Below are positions 7,298-15,838 of a stretch of 20,101 nucleotides of DNA, piece after piece. The position numbers and the translations under genes were made by a program. Below the pieces are notes generated by a model. That model was not told where the DNA came from and did no database searches. It saw only the letters and a program-made list of their open reading frames with translations. Source of the DNA: an uncultured Actinomyces sp. (GTDB lineage Bacteria > Actinomycetota > Actinomycetes > Actinomycetales > Actinomycetaceae); NCBI GenBank assembly GCA_937926195.1, contig CALEXZ010000070.1, positions 1 to 20,101 on the forward strand, written 5' to 3'. Within the stretch, counting starts at the first letter, position 1. Every line of letters begins with the position of its first letter.

Positions 7298-8236
7298 ATG
7301 CGGACCTCCCACCTCAGGCGCGCCGCCGTCGTCGGCCTGTGTCTGACACTGCCTGCCGCCCTCACCGCGTGCACCCACGCCGAGGACTGGAACGTGCAGT
7401 CCGGTTCCGGTTCATCGACCCCGCAGGGTTACGACGTCTCCGGCATCGAGCCCCAGGCCGATATCATCGCCATGCTCCCTGAGGGAGCCCTGTCCGACGG
7501 CGTCTTCGACGTCGGTGCCTCCACCGACTACGCGCCCGCGGAGTTCCTCAGCCCCTCCGGCGTCGCCATGGGATACGAGGTCGACCTCGACCACGCCATT
7601 GCCGCGGTGCTCGGCGTCACCGCCCAGGTCCACACCGCCGAGTTCGACTCCATCATCGCCTCGATCGGATCGCGCTACGACGTGGGCATCTCCGCCTTCA
7701 CCATCACCAACGAGCGCATGGCCACGATGGACATGATCTCGATCTCCAACGTCGGCTCACGCTTCTACGTCGCCGCCGGCAACCCCGAGGGCGTGGACCC
7801 CAGCGACCACCTCAACCTGTGCGGGCTGGCCGTCGGGGTCCAGACGGGCACCTACCAGGAGAAGGCGCTCAAGGAGGACTCCACCGCCTGCTCCGAGGCC
7901 GGACGCTCCCCGATCAGCGTCCGCTCCTACTCCACGAACTCCGACGCCACGACGGCCCTCATCGGTCACACCATCCAGGCGGTCTACTCCGACTCCACCG
8001 TCGCCGGTTACGCCGTCGAGAGCACCGGAGAGCAGGTCGAGACCGTCGGGGAGATCGAGGACGCCCTGCCGCAGGGCATCGTCCTGCCCAAGGACGACCC
8101 CCAGCTCACCGCCGCGGTGCGCGCCGCCGTCCAGTACCTCATGGATGAGGGCATCTGGGCCGAGATCCTCGCCACCTGGGGTGTGGAGGACGCAGCCCTG
8201 AGCACCGCCGTCCTCAACCCGACCGTGAAGGACTGA
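7298..8236 (+). CDS. Amino acid ABC importer, substrate-binding lipoprotein
   Basis: 312 aa. It captures a polar or charged amino acid outside the membrane and delivers it to the permease encoded next. It has a lipoprotein signal: basic start MRTSHLRR, hydrophobic core, lipobox LTAC with Cys25 as the lipid-bearing residue. The mature part is a family 3 solute-binding protein: GVFDVGASTDYAPAEF, then GYEVDLDHAIAAVLG, then DVGISAFTITNERMATMDMI. Two later Cys residues (in LNLCGLAVG and STACSEAG) bracket the second lobe's first strand and may form a disulfide, as in GluB-like proteins. The ATG start has AAGGAG 5 nt upstream. It is first in a three-gene operon, 1 nt before the permease. The position beside glnA1 suggests glutamate, glutamine or a basic amino acid, but specificity cannot be read from the sequence. 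Confidence 0.93.
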   Translation: MRTSHLRRAAVVGLCLTLPAALTACTHAEDWNVQSGSGSSTPQGYDVSGIEPQADIIAMLPEGALSDGVFDVGASTDYAPAEFLSPSGVAMGYEVDLDHAIAAVLGVTAQVHTAEFDSIIASIGSRYDVGISAFTITNERMATMDMISISNVGSRFYVAAGNPEGVDPSDHLNLCGLAVGVQTGTYQEKALKEDSTACSEAGRSPISVRSYSTNSDATTALIGHTIQAVYSDSTVAGYAVESTGEQVETVGEIEDALPQGIVLPKDDPQLTAAVRAAVQYLMDEGIWAEILATWGVEDAALSTAVLNPTVKD

Positions 8237-8237
8237 G

Positions 8238-9208
8238 ATGAGCAGCGCCACCGAAGCAGAGCAGCAGGACGCCCCCGTCCAGCTCAACCGTGTCAAGCCC
8301 GTGCCCCGGCCGGGCACCTGGATCAGCGCCGCCGTCGCCCTCGTCCTGGGCGCCATGCTCGCCCACGCGCTGCTGACCAACGAGAAGTTCCACTGGGACA
8401 CCGTCTGGTTCTTCTTCCGCGAGGTCCGTGTCGTCCAGGCCGTCGGCATCACCCTGCTGCTGACCTTCCTCGCCATGGTCATCGGCATCACCCTGGCCGT
8501 GACGACGGCCATCATGCGCCAGTCCTCCAACCCCGTGCTGCGCTGGGCCTCCCTGTCCTACCTGTGGCTCTTCCGCGGCACCCCGATCTACACCCAGCTC
8601 GTGTTCTGGGGGGCGCTGTCCGCCCTCTACCAGTACCTGAGCCTCGGCATCCCCTTCGGCCCCGAGATGCTCACCTTCAAGACGACGTCGGTCTTCACCC
8701 CCTTCGTCGCCGCGGTCCTGGGCCTGGGCATCAACGAGGGCGCGTACCTGTCCGAGATCGTGCGCTCAGGCCTGGCCAGCGTCGACCCCGGGCAGAGCGA
8801 GGCCGCCGGCGCACTGGGCATGAGCAAGGGCCAGATCCTCAGGCGCATCGTCCTGCCGCAGGCCATGCGCGTCATCGTGCCTCCCACGGGCAACGAGACG
8901 ATCTCCATGCTCAAGACGACGTCCCTGGTCCTGGCTGTGCCCTACACGCTGGACCTCACCTTCGTCACCAACTCCTACGCCTCGACGACGTACCAGACCA
9001 TCCCGCTGCTCATCGTCGCCGCCCTGTGGTATATCATCATCACCTCGATCCTCATGGTCGGCCAGCACTACATCGAGCGCTACTACGGCAAGGGCTTCGA
9101 CGGCCCCAGGCGGATCGGCCGCAAGAAGTCCCGCGGCCTGTCCGCCCGCCAGCAGGCGATCCTCGACACCGGAACCACGTCCGCCGGTCCTGCCCAGGAG
9201 GTCACCCC

Positions 9209-9212
<4 letters not shown>
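8238..9212 (+). CDS. Amino acid ABC importer, permease (HisMQ type)
   Basis: 324 aa. It is the membrane channel of the polar amino acid importer. Helices lie at about 28-46, 65-90, 107-135, 152-172 and 255-276. Family marks: VQAVGITLLLTFLAMVIG, WLFRGTP, and the EAA coupling loop (EAAGALGMSKGQILRRIVLP, 188-207) that contacts the ATPase. The N-terminal tail of about 25 residues and the basic C-terminal tail (about 284-324) are cytoplasmic and longer than in many relatives. Only one permease gene is present, so the channel is probably a homodimer. GAAGGA (8227-8232), inside the end of the upstream gene, serves as ribosome binding site. The stop overlaps the next start by 4 nt (GTGA), a sign of translational coupling. 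Confidence 0.95.
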
Positions 9213-10009
<797 letters not shown>

Positions 10010-10058
10010 GTCGGGCGGCGAGGCCGCCGGTCCCTCCCCGGACCGTCCCTCCCCACCT

Positions 10059-10090
10059 GCCCCGGCAGGGCCTCACGGCCCGGCCGGGGC
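10059..10090. terminator. Bidirectional terminator between the importer operon and a phosphatase gene
   Basis: A hairpin with 8 bp (GCCCCGGC/GCCGGGGC), one A.G mismatch, 5 bp (GGGCC/GGCCC) and a TCAC loop. Two smaller 6-bp hairpins precede it (10014-10028 and 10028-10045). It lies between the convergent ends at 10009 and 10161 and can stop both. There is no clear T-run. Confidence 0.7.
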
Positions 10091-10160
10091 GGTCTGTGTC
10101 CCGCGTCCGCGGTCCCGCCGGCCGACGGCCGCCGTCCGGGCGCTCAGGGCGCGTGGGTTC

Positions 10161-10805
10161 TCAGGCGCTCCACGCGCCGTCGGCCCACGAGCGCAGGACC
10201 CAGCCGGTCTCGGGGTCCCCCTCGACGACGGTGACGCCCGTGTTGGTCATCGGATGGTTGGCGATCCAGGCGGGCTCCACCCCGGCACCGGGCGCGGCCG
10301 CCAGGGAGGTCCACAGCCTGAGCACGGTGCCGTGAGCGACGATGAGCGCCGAGGACGTCGGCTCGCCCCCACCGGTGCCGGCTGCCTCGCGCACGACGGC
10401 GTCGAAACGCTCGAAGGTGTCCTGGCCGTTCTCCGGCGAGCCCGGCAGGCGGGCGTGCAGGCGCCCCACCATCCAGGCGCGTGTCGTGTCCGTGTAGCAC
10501 AGGACGGACTCGCGGTCCGTGCGCATCTCCGCGTCCCCGGCCAGGACCTCGCGCAGACCGGAGCGGATGGTGGCCGCGAGCCCGGTGGCGCGCTCCACCG
10601 GCGCAATGGTCTGGCGGGCACGCTCAATGGGCGAGACCCACAGCGAGCCCACCGTCTCCAGCAGGCCGGCCTCGTCGAGACGTGCGGGCAGCGACTGGGC
10701 CTGCGCCAGGCCGACGGCGTCGAGCGGGTTTCCGGGGAAGGCGGTGTCGAGCGCCCCCATGACGTTGGCGATCGTGCGTCCGTGGCGCACGAGGATGAGC
10801 TTCAC
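10161..10805 (-). CDS. Histidine phosphatase (phosphoglycerate mutase-like)
   Basis: 214 aa from the GTG at 10805. It belongs to the histidine phosphatase superfamily, which removes phosphate from small molecules or proteins; the substrate is unknown. The phospho-acceptor motif is RHGRT (His8). SPIERARQT follows with the second-shell Arg, then the acid residue in GLREVLAGD, and the second catalytic His158 in IVAHGT. An ATG nine bases upstream (10814) is in frame and would add three residues (MRA). The GTG is preferred because family members usually begin MKLILVRHG and CAGGAT lies 7 nt before it, as in leaderless genes here; the difference is minor. It is not a classical glycolytic mutase, which is longer and has other motifs. 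It lies 124 nt downstream of glnE on the same strand, with a hairpin between. Confidence 0.9.
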   Translation of the reverse strand: MKLILVRHGRTIANVMGALDTAFPGNPLDAVGLAQAQSLPARLDEAGLLETVGSLWVSPIERARQTIAPVERATGLAATIRSGLREVLAGDAEMRTDRESVLCYTDTTRAWMVGRLHARLPGSPENGQDTFERFDAVVREAAGTGGGEPTSSALIVAHGTVLRLWTSLAAAPGAGVEPAWIANHPMTNTGVTVVEGDPETGWVLRSWADGAWSA

Positions 10806-10822
10806 GGCCCTCATCCTGCCAG

Positions 10823-10849
10823 GTGGCGGCCCGCCCCAGGGCCCGCCAC
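10823..10849 (-). terminator. Possible terminator between glnE and the phosphatase gene
   Basis: A 7-bp stem GTGGCGG/CCGCCAC has a 13-nt loop in the 124-bp gap after glnE. The gap also holds CAGGGCCCGCC twice (10837-10847 and 10864-10874). It is weaker than the other terminators in the window. Confidence 0.35.
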
Positions 10850-10938
10850 GTGACGGCCCGACTCAGGGCCCGCCCCAGGTTCCCTGGTCCCACGGGCCTG
10901 CGCCCTCGTGCGCTCAGGAGCTGAGCCGCACCCGCGTG

Positions 10939-13900
10939 TCAGGACCAGGGGTAGGGGCCCCGCCTCCGGGGCGCAGCACGTCCTCGCCCCGGGGGCACGG
11001 CGCGGCCCGTGCCCGGCGCCGGGGCGCGGGTCGTGCCCCCGTCCATGATGTCGCGGTCCCGGGCCCCGCCACGCGCCGCGCTGGTCGGCAGCCCGACCGC
11101 GCGCCCCGCCCCACCGACCAGCGCGGAGGTCGCCAGGGGTGGTGCCGCGGGGTCGTCCGGTGGTGCCTGGCGCTCCCCGAAGACGATGCGCTCGGCCACC
11201 CGGCGGGCGTGGCGGGCGCAGCGCCGGTAGCGGTCCTCCAGCTCACGCTCGTGCCCGGGCTCAAGTCCGAGCAGGCGTCCGACGACGCGCACGTCCCTGG
11301 GCTCGGAGGGCAGGACGTCCACCCGGGCCGACTGTGTGCGCCCCGTCCCGATGACGTTCGCGGCTCTCACGCGCGAGGCCAGCAGCCAGGAGCTGGTGAG
11401 CAGGGAGAGCTCGTGGCGGCTGAGGAGCCCGGCCTCCTGGGCGGCCTCGAGGGCCGCCAGGGTGGAGGTCGTGCGCAGGGCGGCGACGCGGCCCGCGTGG
11501 GTGAGCTGAAGCACCTGCGCGGCCCACTCGACGTCGGTCAGTCCGCCCGGCCCGAGCTTGAGGTGGCGGTGGGGGTCGGTGCCGCGGGGCATGCGCTCGG
11601 CCTCCATGCGGGCCTTGAGGCGGCGTACCTCGCGCAGGCAGGAGCCGTCGGTGTCCTCCTCCGGCCAGCGCACCGGCGCCACGAGCGCCAGGAAGGCCTG
11701 GGCGAGCTGCTCGTCGCCCGCGCAGGGGCGCGCGCGCAGCAGCGCCTGCCGCTCCCAGGTGCTCACCCAGCGCTCGTAGTAGCTCGCGTAGGAGGCGAGC
11801 GAGCGGCTCATCGGCCCCTGCCTTCCCTCGGGCCGCAGGTCCGCGTCCGCCTCAAGCGGGTAGGGGCGGCAGGTGGACAGCAGCCTGAGGACCGTGCGCG
11901 CCACCGCCTCCGCCTCCTGGGCGGCGGCGTGCTCGTCGCCCTCGGCCAGGGCCTCGTGCACGAAGAGCAGGTCGGCGTCCGAGGCGTAGGTCGTCTCCCG
12001 GCCTCCCAGCCGTCCCATGGCGATGACGGCGTGCCGGGCGCGGGCCGTCGGCCAGTGCCCCGCCTCGTCGGGGCCGTCGACGGCGCCCCCGCGCTCGGCG
12101 AGCACGAGGCCCAGGGCGACGTGCAGGGCGCCCCCGATGAGCGCGTCGGTGGCGTCGGTGAGCATGAGCGCGGTGCGCCGCGGGTCGACGCCGTCGAGGG
12201 TGTCCGCCAGCGCCGCGCGCAGGAGCTCACGTGAGCGCACCGCGGCGACGGCCTGGACGGCCTCCTGGGCCTGACGCTCCCGGTCCTGGGCGTCCTCGGC
12301 GTCGAGCGCCCGGCGGCGCAGCAGCCGCGAGACCTCCTCCTCCAGGGCCCCGGGAGCACGGGGGGCCAGCTCGGTCTCGTCGTCGAGCCAGGTGATGGCC
12401 TCGGGTCGCTCGGCGAGCAGGTCGGTGGTCCAGCGGGCACCGGCCAGCACGTGGCACAGCCGGTGCGCCGCCGACGGCGAGTCGCGCAGGGTCGCCAGGT
12501 ACCAGTGGGAGCCGCCGATGGCCTCGGACAGGCGGCGGAAGGACAGGAGCCCGGAGTCGGGGTCGGCTCCGTCGGCCAGCCAGCCGATGACGACGGGCAG
12601 GAGCTGGCGCTGGATGGCGGCGCGGCGGCTGACGCCCTCGGTGAGGGCGTGGATGTGGTGCAGGGCGCCGTCGGGGTCGAGGTACCCGCCGGCGGTGAGC
12701 CGCTCACGCGCCGCCTGGGCGGTCAGCGTCATCTCGTCGGCGGTCAGGCGCGCGGCGGCGCCCAGCAGCGGCCGGTAGTAGATCTGCTCGTGGATGGTGC
12801 GCACGCGTCTGCGGGTGGCGTCGAACAGGGTGCGCAGCGCGGCGGGCTCGGCGAGGCTGGAGCGTTCCAGCGCCCGCTGGACGGCCGGGTCGCTGCCGGC
12901 GACGGTGTCCTCGCCGACACCGGCCAGGGCGCGGCCGATGCGCCGCAGGTCCTCGTCCTTGGCGGGCAGCTCGTGGGTGCGGCGCAGCCTCAGCAGCTGG
13001 CTGCGGTGCTCCAGCAGGCGCAGGACCCGGTAGTCAGCGCCCAGGGCGGCGGCGTCCTGGCGCGAGACGTAGCCGCCGGCCGTCAGGGCGTCCAGGGCGC
13101 CCAGGGTGCTGGGCTCACGCAGGGAGGCGTCGCCGCGCCCGTGGACGAGCTGGAGGAGCTGGACGGTGAACTCGACGTCGCGCAGCCCCCCGGGCCCCAG
13201 CTTGATGCGCCGGTCGGCGGTGCCGGGGCGGCAGGACTCGTGCTCGACCCGTCGGCGCATCGCCCGGGCGTCGTCGACGAAGTTCTCGCGCAGGCTGGCG
13301 TTCCACACGAAGGGGGCCACGGCCTGCTCGTAGGCGCGTCCGAGCACGGGGTCGCCGGCGCAGGCGCGGGCCTTGAGCAGTGCCTGGAACTCCCAGGAGG
13401 AGGCCCAGCGCTCGTAGTAGGCCACGTGCGAGGCGAGGGTGCGCACGAGGGCGCCGTCCTTGCCCTCGGGGCGCAGCCCCGTGTCCAGGGGCCAGAGCGC
13501 GGGCTCCTCGCCGGAGCCTGACACGACGCGCGCCAGCTCAAGGGCGAGGGCCGTGCCGACCTCCAGCAGGTGCGCCTCCTGGCCCGCCTCGGGACCCGCG
13601 GGAGCGACGACGTAGACGACGTCGACGTCGGAGACGTAGTTGAGCTCGCGAGCCCCCGTCTTGCCCAGGGCGATGACGGCCAGGGCGACGTCCTCGGCCG
13701 CGGTCCCGACACTGGTGCGCGCGACCGCGAGGGCGGCGTCGAGGGCGGCGTCGGCCAGCGCGCTCATGCGCTCGGCGACGACGCTCACGTGCGCGACGGG
13801 CTCGGCCGAGGTGAGGTCGTCGGCCACGACGCCCAGCAGCTCGCTGTAGTAGGCCACGCGCAGGGCTCGCGTGGCCGCTCGCACGGGCTGGGGCGCGGCC

Positions 13901-14400
13901 AGGGCGCGGGCGACGGCCTCGGCCAGGCGCGTGCGCACGCCGGCTCCGAAGGCGGCCGTGTCCTCCTCGGGCGCGTGCGCCGGGCTAAGCCGGGCGAGCA
14001 GTGCCGGGTGGGTGACGAGGACGTCGCCCAGGGCACGTGAGGCCCCCAGGACGGCAAGCAGGCGCCTGAGGTGCTCATGGGCGTCGTCGGGTGCCTGCGT
14101 CGCCGGGAGGAGCGCGAGGCGCAGCAGGTCCTCCAGCTGGTGGCGCCGGTCGGCGTCGCAGGTCGTCAGCAGCCTCAGGAGGGTCAGGAGAGCCAGGTCC
14201 GGGTCCGCGGTTGCCGCCAGGGCCGTGATGAGCGCGTCGGAGTCGAAGGCGCCCAGCGCAGGCTCCTCCAGGAGCCTGAGGGCGCGGTCCGTGTCGGTCA
14301 GTCCCGCGGCGAGCAGCCGCGAGCGCAGGCTCCGTGCGCGCGGGCCCCCGACAGGTCCGGTCATCCCCGCTGCGGGGACGTGCGTGCCTGCGGCCTCCAC
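10939..14400 (-). CDS. glnE: Bifunctional glutamine synthetase adenylyltransferase/adenylyl-removing enzyme
   Basis: 1153 aa. It attaches AMP to a Tyr of glutamine synthetase when nitrogen is ample and removes it when scarce. The two nucleotidyltransferase halves are clear. The N-terminal (removing) half has GKTGARELNYVSDVDVVYV (246-264) and GPGGLRDVEF (402-411). The C-terminal (adenylylating) half has MGRLGGRETTYASDADLLFV (795-814) and GPGGLTDVEW (950-959). Both DxD metal motifs are present. It is longer than E. coli GlnE (about 946 aa), partly through a tail of about 77 residues after VFGE (1077-1153), rich in Arg, Pro and Gly. The GTG start at 14400 has GGGAG close upstream and lies 13 nt after the glnA2 stop; an ATG at 14364 is an alternative. 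It is in one operon with glnA2. Its likely target is GlnA1. Confidence 0.95.
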   Translation of the reverse strand: MEAAGTHVPAAGMTGPVGGPRARSLRSRLLAAGLTDTDRALRLLEEPALGAFDSDALITALAATADPDLALLTLLRLLTTCDADRRHQLEDLLRLALLPATQAPDDAHEHLRRLLAVLGASRALGDVLVTHPALLARLSPAHAPEEDTAAFGAGVRTRLAEAVARALAAPQPVRAATRALRVAYYSELLGVVADDLTSAEPVAHVSVVAERMSALADAALDAALAVARTSVGTAAEDVALAVIALGKTGARELNYVSDVDVVYVVAPAGPEAGQEAHLLEVGTALALELARVVSGSGEEPALWPLDTGLRPEGKDGALVRTLASHVAYYERWASSWEFQALLKARACAGDPVLGRAYEQAVAPFVWNASLRENFVDDARAMRRRVEHESCRPGTADRRIKLGPGGLRDVEFTVQLLQLVHGRGDASLREPSTLGALDALTAGGYVSRQDAAALGADYRVLRLLEHRSQLLRLRRTHELPAKDEDLRRIGRALAGVGEDTVAGSDPAVQRALERSSLAEPAALRTLFDATRRRVRTIHEQIYYRPLLGAAARLTADEMTLTAQAARERLTAGGYLDPDGALHHIHALTEGVSRRAAIQRQLLPVVIGWLADGADPDSGLLSFRRLSEAIGGSHWYLATLRDSPSAAHRLCHVLAGARWTTDLLAERPEAITWLDDETELAPRAPGALEEEVSRLLRRRALDAEDAQDRERQAQEAVQAVAAVRSRELLRAALADTLDGVDPRRTALMLTDATDALIGGALHVALGLVLAERGGAVDGPDEAGHWPTARARHAVIAMGRLGGRETTYASDADLLFVHEALAEGDEHAAAQEAEAVARTVLRLLSTCRPYPLEADADLRPEGRQGPMSRSLASYASYYERWVSTWERQALLRARPCAGDEQLAQAFLALVAPVRWPEEDTDGSCLREVRRLKARMEAERMPRGTDPHRHLKLGPGGLTDVEWAAQVLQLTHAGRVAALRTTSTLAALEAAQEAGLLSRHELSLLTSSWLLASRVRAANVIGTGRTQSARVDVLPSEPRDVRVVGRLLGLEPGHERELEDRYRRCARHARRVAERIVFGERQAPPDDPAAPPLATSALVGGAGRAVGLPTSAARGGARDRDIMDGGTTRAPAPGTGRAVPPGRGRAAPRRRGPYPWS

Positions 14401-14407
14401 GGCGTCT

Positions 14408-14424
14408 CCCGGATCAGATCCGGG
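14408..14424 (-). promoter_or_regulatory. Hairpin over the glnA2 stop codon and glnE ribosome binding site
   Basis: CCCGGAT-CAG-ATCCGGG forms a 7-bp perfect stem with a 3-nt loop. On the minus strand its first arm reaches into the last codons of glnA2, the glnA2 stop (14414-14416) lies in and beside the loop, and its second arm includes part of the CGGGAG ribosome binding site for the glnE GTG. A ribosome finishing glnA2 would open it, which suggests translational coupling. Confidence 0.45.
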
Positions 14425-15745
14425 GGAAGAACTGGGACAGCTCGAAGTCGGTGACCTGCGCGTCGTAGGCGCGGTACTCGCGGCGCTTGTTGCGCATGAA
14501 GAACTCGAAGGCGTCCTCCCCGAGGGTGTCGGCCACGAGGTCGGAGTCGCTCATGGCGCCGACGGCGCGCTTGAGGGAGGTCGGCAGGGCGCCGATGCCC
14601 AGGGCGGCGCGCTCGGACTCCGACAGCTGCCACACGTCGTCCTCGGCCTCCGGGGGCAGCTCATAGCCCTCCTCGATGCCCTTGAGCCCGGCGGCGAGGA
14701 TGACGGCGAAAGCCAGGTAGGGGTTGGCCGCCGAGTCGATGCCGCGGTACTCGATGCGGGCGGACTGGGCCTTGCCGGGCTTGTGGTTGGGCACGCGCAC
14801 GAGGGCCGAGCGGTTGGCGTGCCCCCAGCAGACGTAGCTGGGCGCCTCGTCGCCGCCCCACATGCGCTTGTAGGAGTTGACGTGCTGGTTGGTCACCGCG
14901 CAGATCTCGCTGGCGTGGCGCAGCAGCCCGGCGACGAAGGCGCGGCCGGTGGCGGAGAGCTGGTACTCGGCGGCAGCGTCGTAAAAGGCGTTGCGGTCGC
15001 CCTCGAAGAGGGAGAAGTGGGTGTGCATGCCGGAGCCGGGCTGACCGACGAAGGGCTTGGGCATGAAGGTGGCGACGCAGCCCTCCTGGATGGCGACCTC
15101 CTCGACAACGGCCCGGAAGGTCATGATGTTGTCCGCGGTGGACAGGGCGTCGGCGAAGCGCAGGTCGATCTCGTTCTGGCCAGGTCCGGCCTCGTGGTGG
15201 GAGAACTCCACGCTGATGCCCATCTGCTCGAGCATGAGGATGGCGTGGCGGCGGAAGTCGTGGGCGGTGCCGCCCGACACGTGGTCGAAGTAGCCGGCGT
15301 GGTCGGTGGGGGTGACACGTCCCTGGGCGTCCCTGTTGACGAGGTAGAACTCGATCTCCGGGTGGACGTAGCAGGTGAATCCGGCCTCGGCGACGCGTGC
15401 GATCTGCCGCTCGAGGACGGCGCGGGGGTCGGTGCGCACGGGCTCGCCGTCGGGGGTGAGCACGTCGCAGAACATGCGGGCGACGCCGTTCTCTCCCTCG
15501 CGCCAGGGAAGCATCTGGAAGGTGGAGGGGTCGGGGGCGAGCAGCATGTCGGACTCGTAGACGCGGGTGAGTCCCTCGATGGCGGAGCCGTCGAAGCCGA
15601 TGCCCTCCTCGAAGGCGCTCTCCACCTCGGCGGGGGCGATGGCCACGGACTTGAGCCGGCCGAGGACGTCGGTGAACCACAGGCGGATGAAGCGGATGTC
15701 GCGCTCCTCGATGGCGCGGAGGACGTACTCCTGCTGCTTGTCCAT
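14414..15745 (-). CDS. glnA2: Glutamine synthetase, type I-alpha (GlnA2 group)
   Basis: 443 aa. A second type I glutamine synthetase fold. Marks: IGFDGSAIEGL, EIEFYLVNRD, FMPKPFVGQPGSGMHTH (ATP site), NRSALVRVPN, and the end FELSQFFPRI. It lacks the insertion of about 25 residues seen in GlnA1 after the EFYL motif, so it is of the alpha type. At the position of the adenylylated Tyr it has Trp372 (DDVWQLSESE), so GlnE should not modify it there. The ATG at 15745 has AGGAAGGG upstream and agrees with the family start MDKQQEYVLRAIEE. It is first gene of the glnA2-glnE operon, as in corynebacteria and mycobacteria, and divergent from panB. A role in glutamine formation is not certain: some actinobacterial paralogues act on polyamines or other amines. 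Confidence 0.93.
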   Translation of the reverse strand: MDKQQEYVLRAIEERDIRFIRLWFTDVLGRLKSVAIAPAEVESAFEEGIGFDGSAIEGLTRVYESDMLLAPDPSTFQMLPWREGENGVARMFCDVLTPDGEPVRTDPRAVLERQIARVAEAGFTCYVHPEIEFYLVNRDAQGRVTPTDHAGYFDHVSGGTAHDFRRHAILMLEQMGISVEFSHHEAGPGQNEIDLRFADALSTADNIMTFRAVVEEVAIQEGCVATFMPKPFVGQPGSGMHTHFSLFEGDRNAFYDAAAEYQLSATGRAFVAGLLRHASEICAVTNQHVNSYKRMWGGDEAPSYVCWGHANRSALVRVPNHKPGKAQSARIEYRGIDSAANPYLAFAVILAAGLKGIEEGYELPPEAEDDVWQLSESERAALGIGALPTSLKRAVGAMSDSDLVADTLGEDAFEFFMRNKRREYRAYDAQVTDFELSQFFPRI

Positions 15746-15823
15746 GGCTGGGCCCTTCCTCACGGGGACGCTGGTACCGGCTCCTATCATGCCGTGCGCG
15801 CGTGTCCGTCGGGTTGCGCGGCA

Positions 15824-15838
15824 TAGGGTGGTGCCATG
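15824..15838 (+). promoter_or_regulatory. panB -10 box placed for a leaderless mRNA
   Basis: TAGGGT (15824-15829) lies exactly 6 nt before the panB ATG (15836), and no Shine-Dalgarno sequence is present. The 90-bp gap to the divergent glnA2 also holds a weak minus-strand -10 candidate, CATGAT (complement of 15786-15791). Confidence 0.6.

Noticed and set aside
10519..12451. Long plus-strand frames opposite the phosphatase and the C-terminal half of glnE
   Set aside because: No recognisable domain; they cross the intergenic gap and lie opposite clear catalytic motifs.
14647..14665. YELPPEA in GlnA2 looks like the adenylylation motif YELPPEE
   Set aside because: Alignment through the following acidic residues and LPTSL/LPYSL puts Trp372 (DDVWQL), not this Tyr361, at the modified position. 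The Tyr lies about 11 residues too early.
13871..15826. A 651-codon plus-strand frame opposite glnE and glnA2
   Set aside because: glnE and glnA2 motifs are on the minus strand here. The plus-strand product is a low-complexity shadow.
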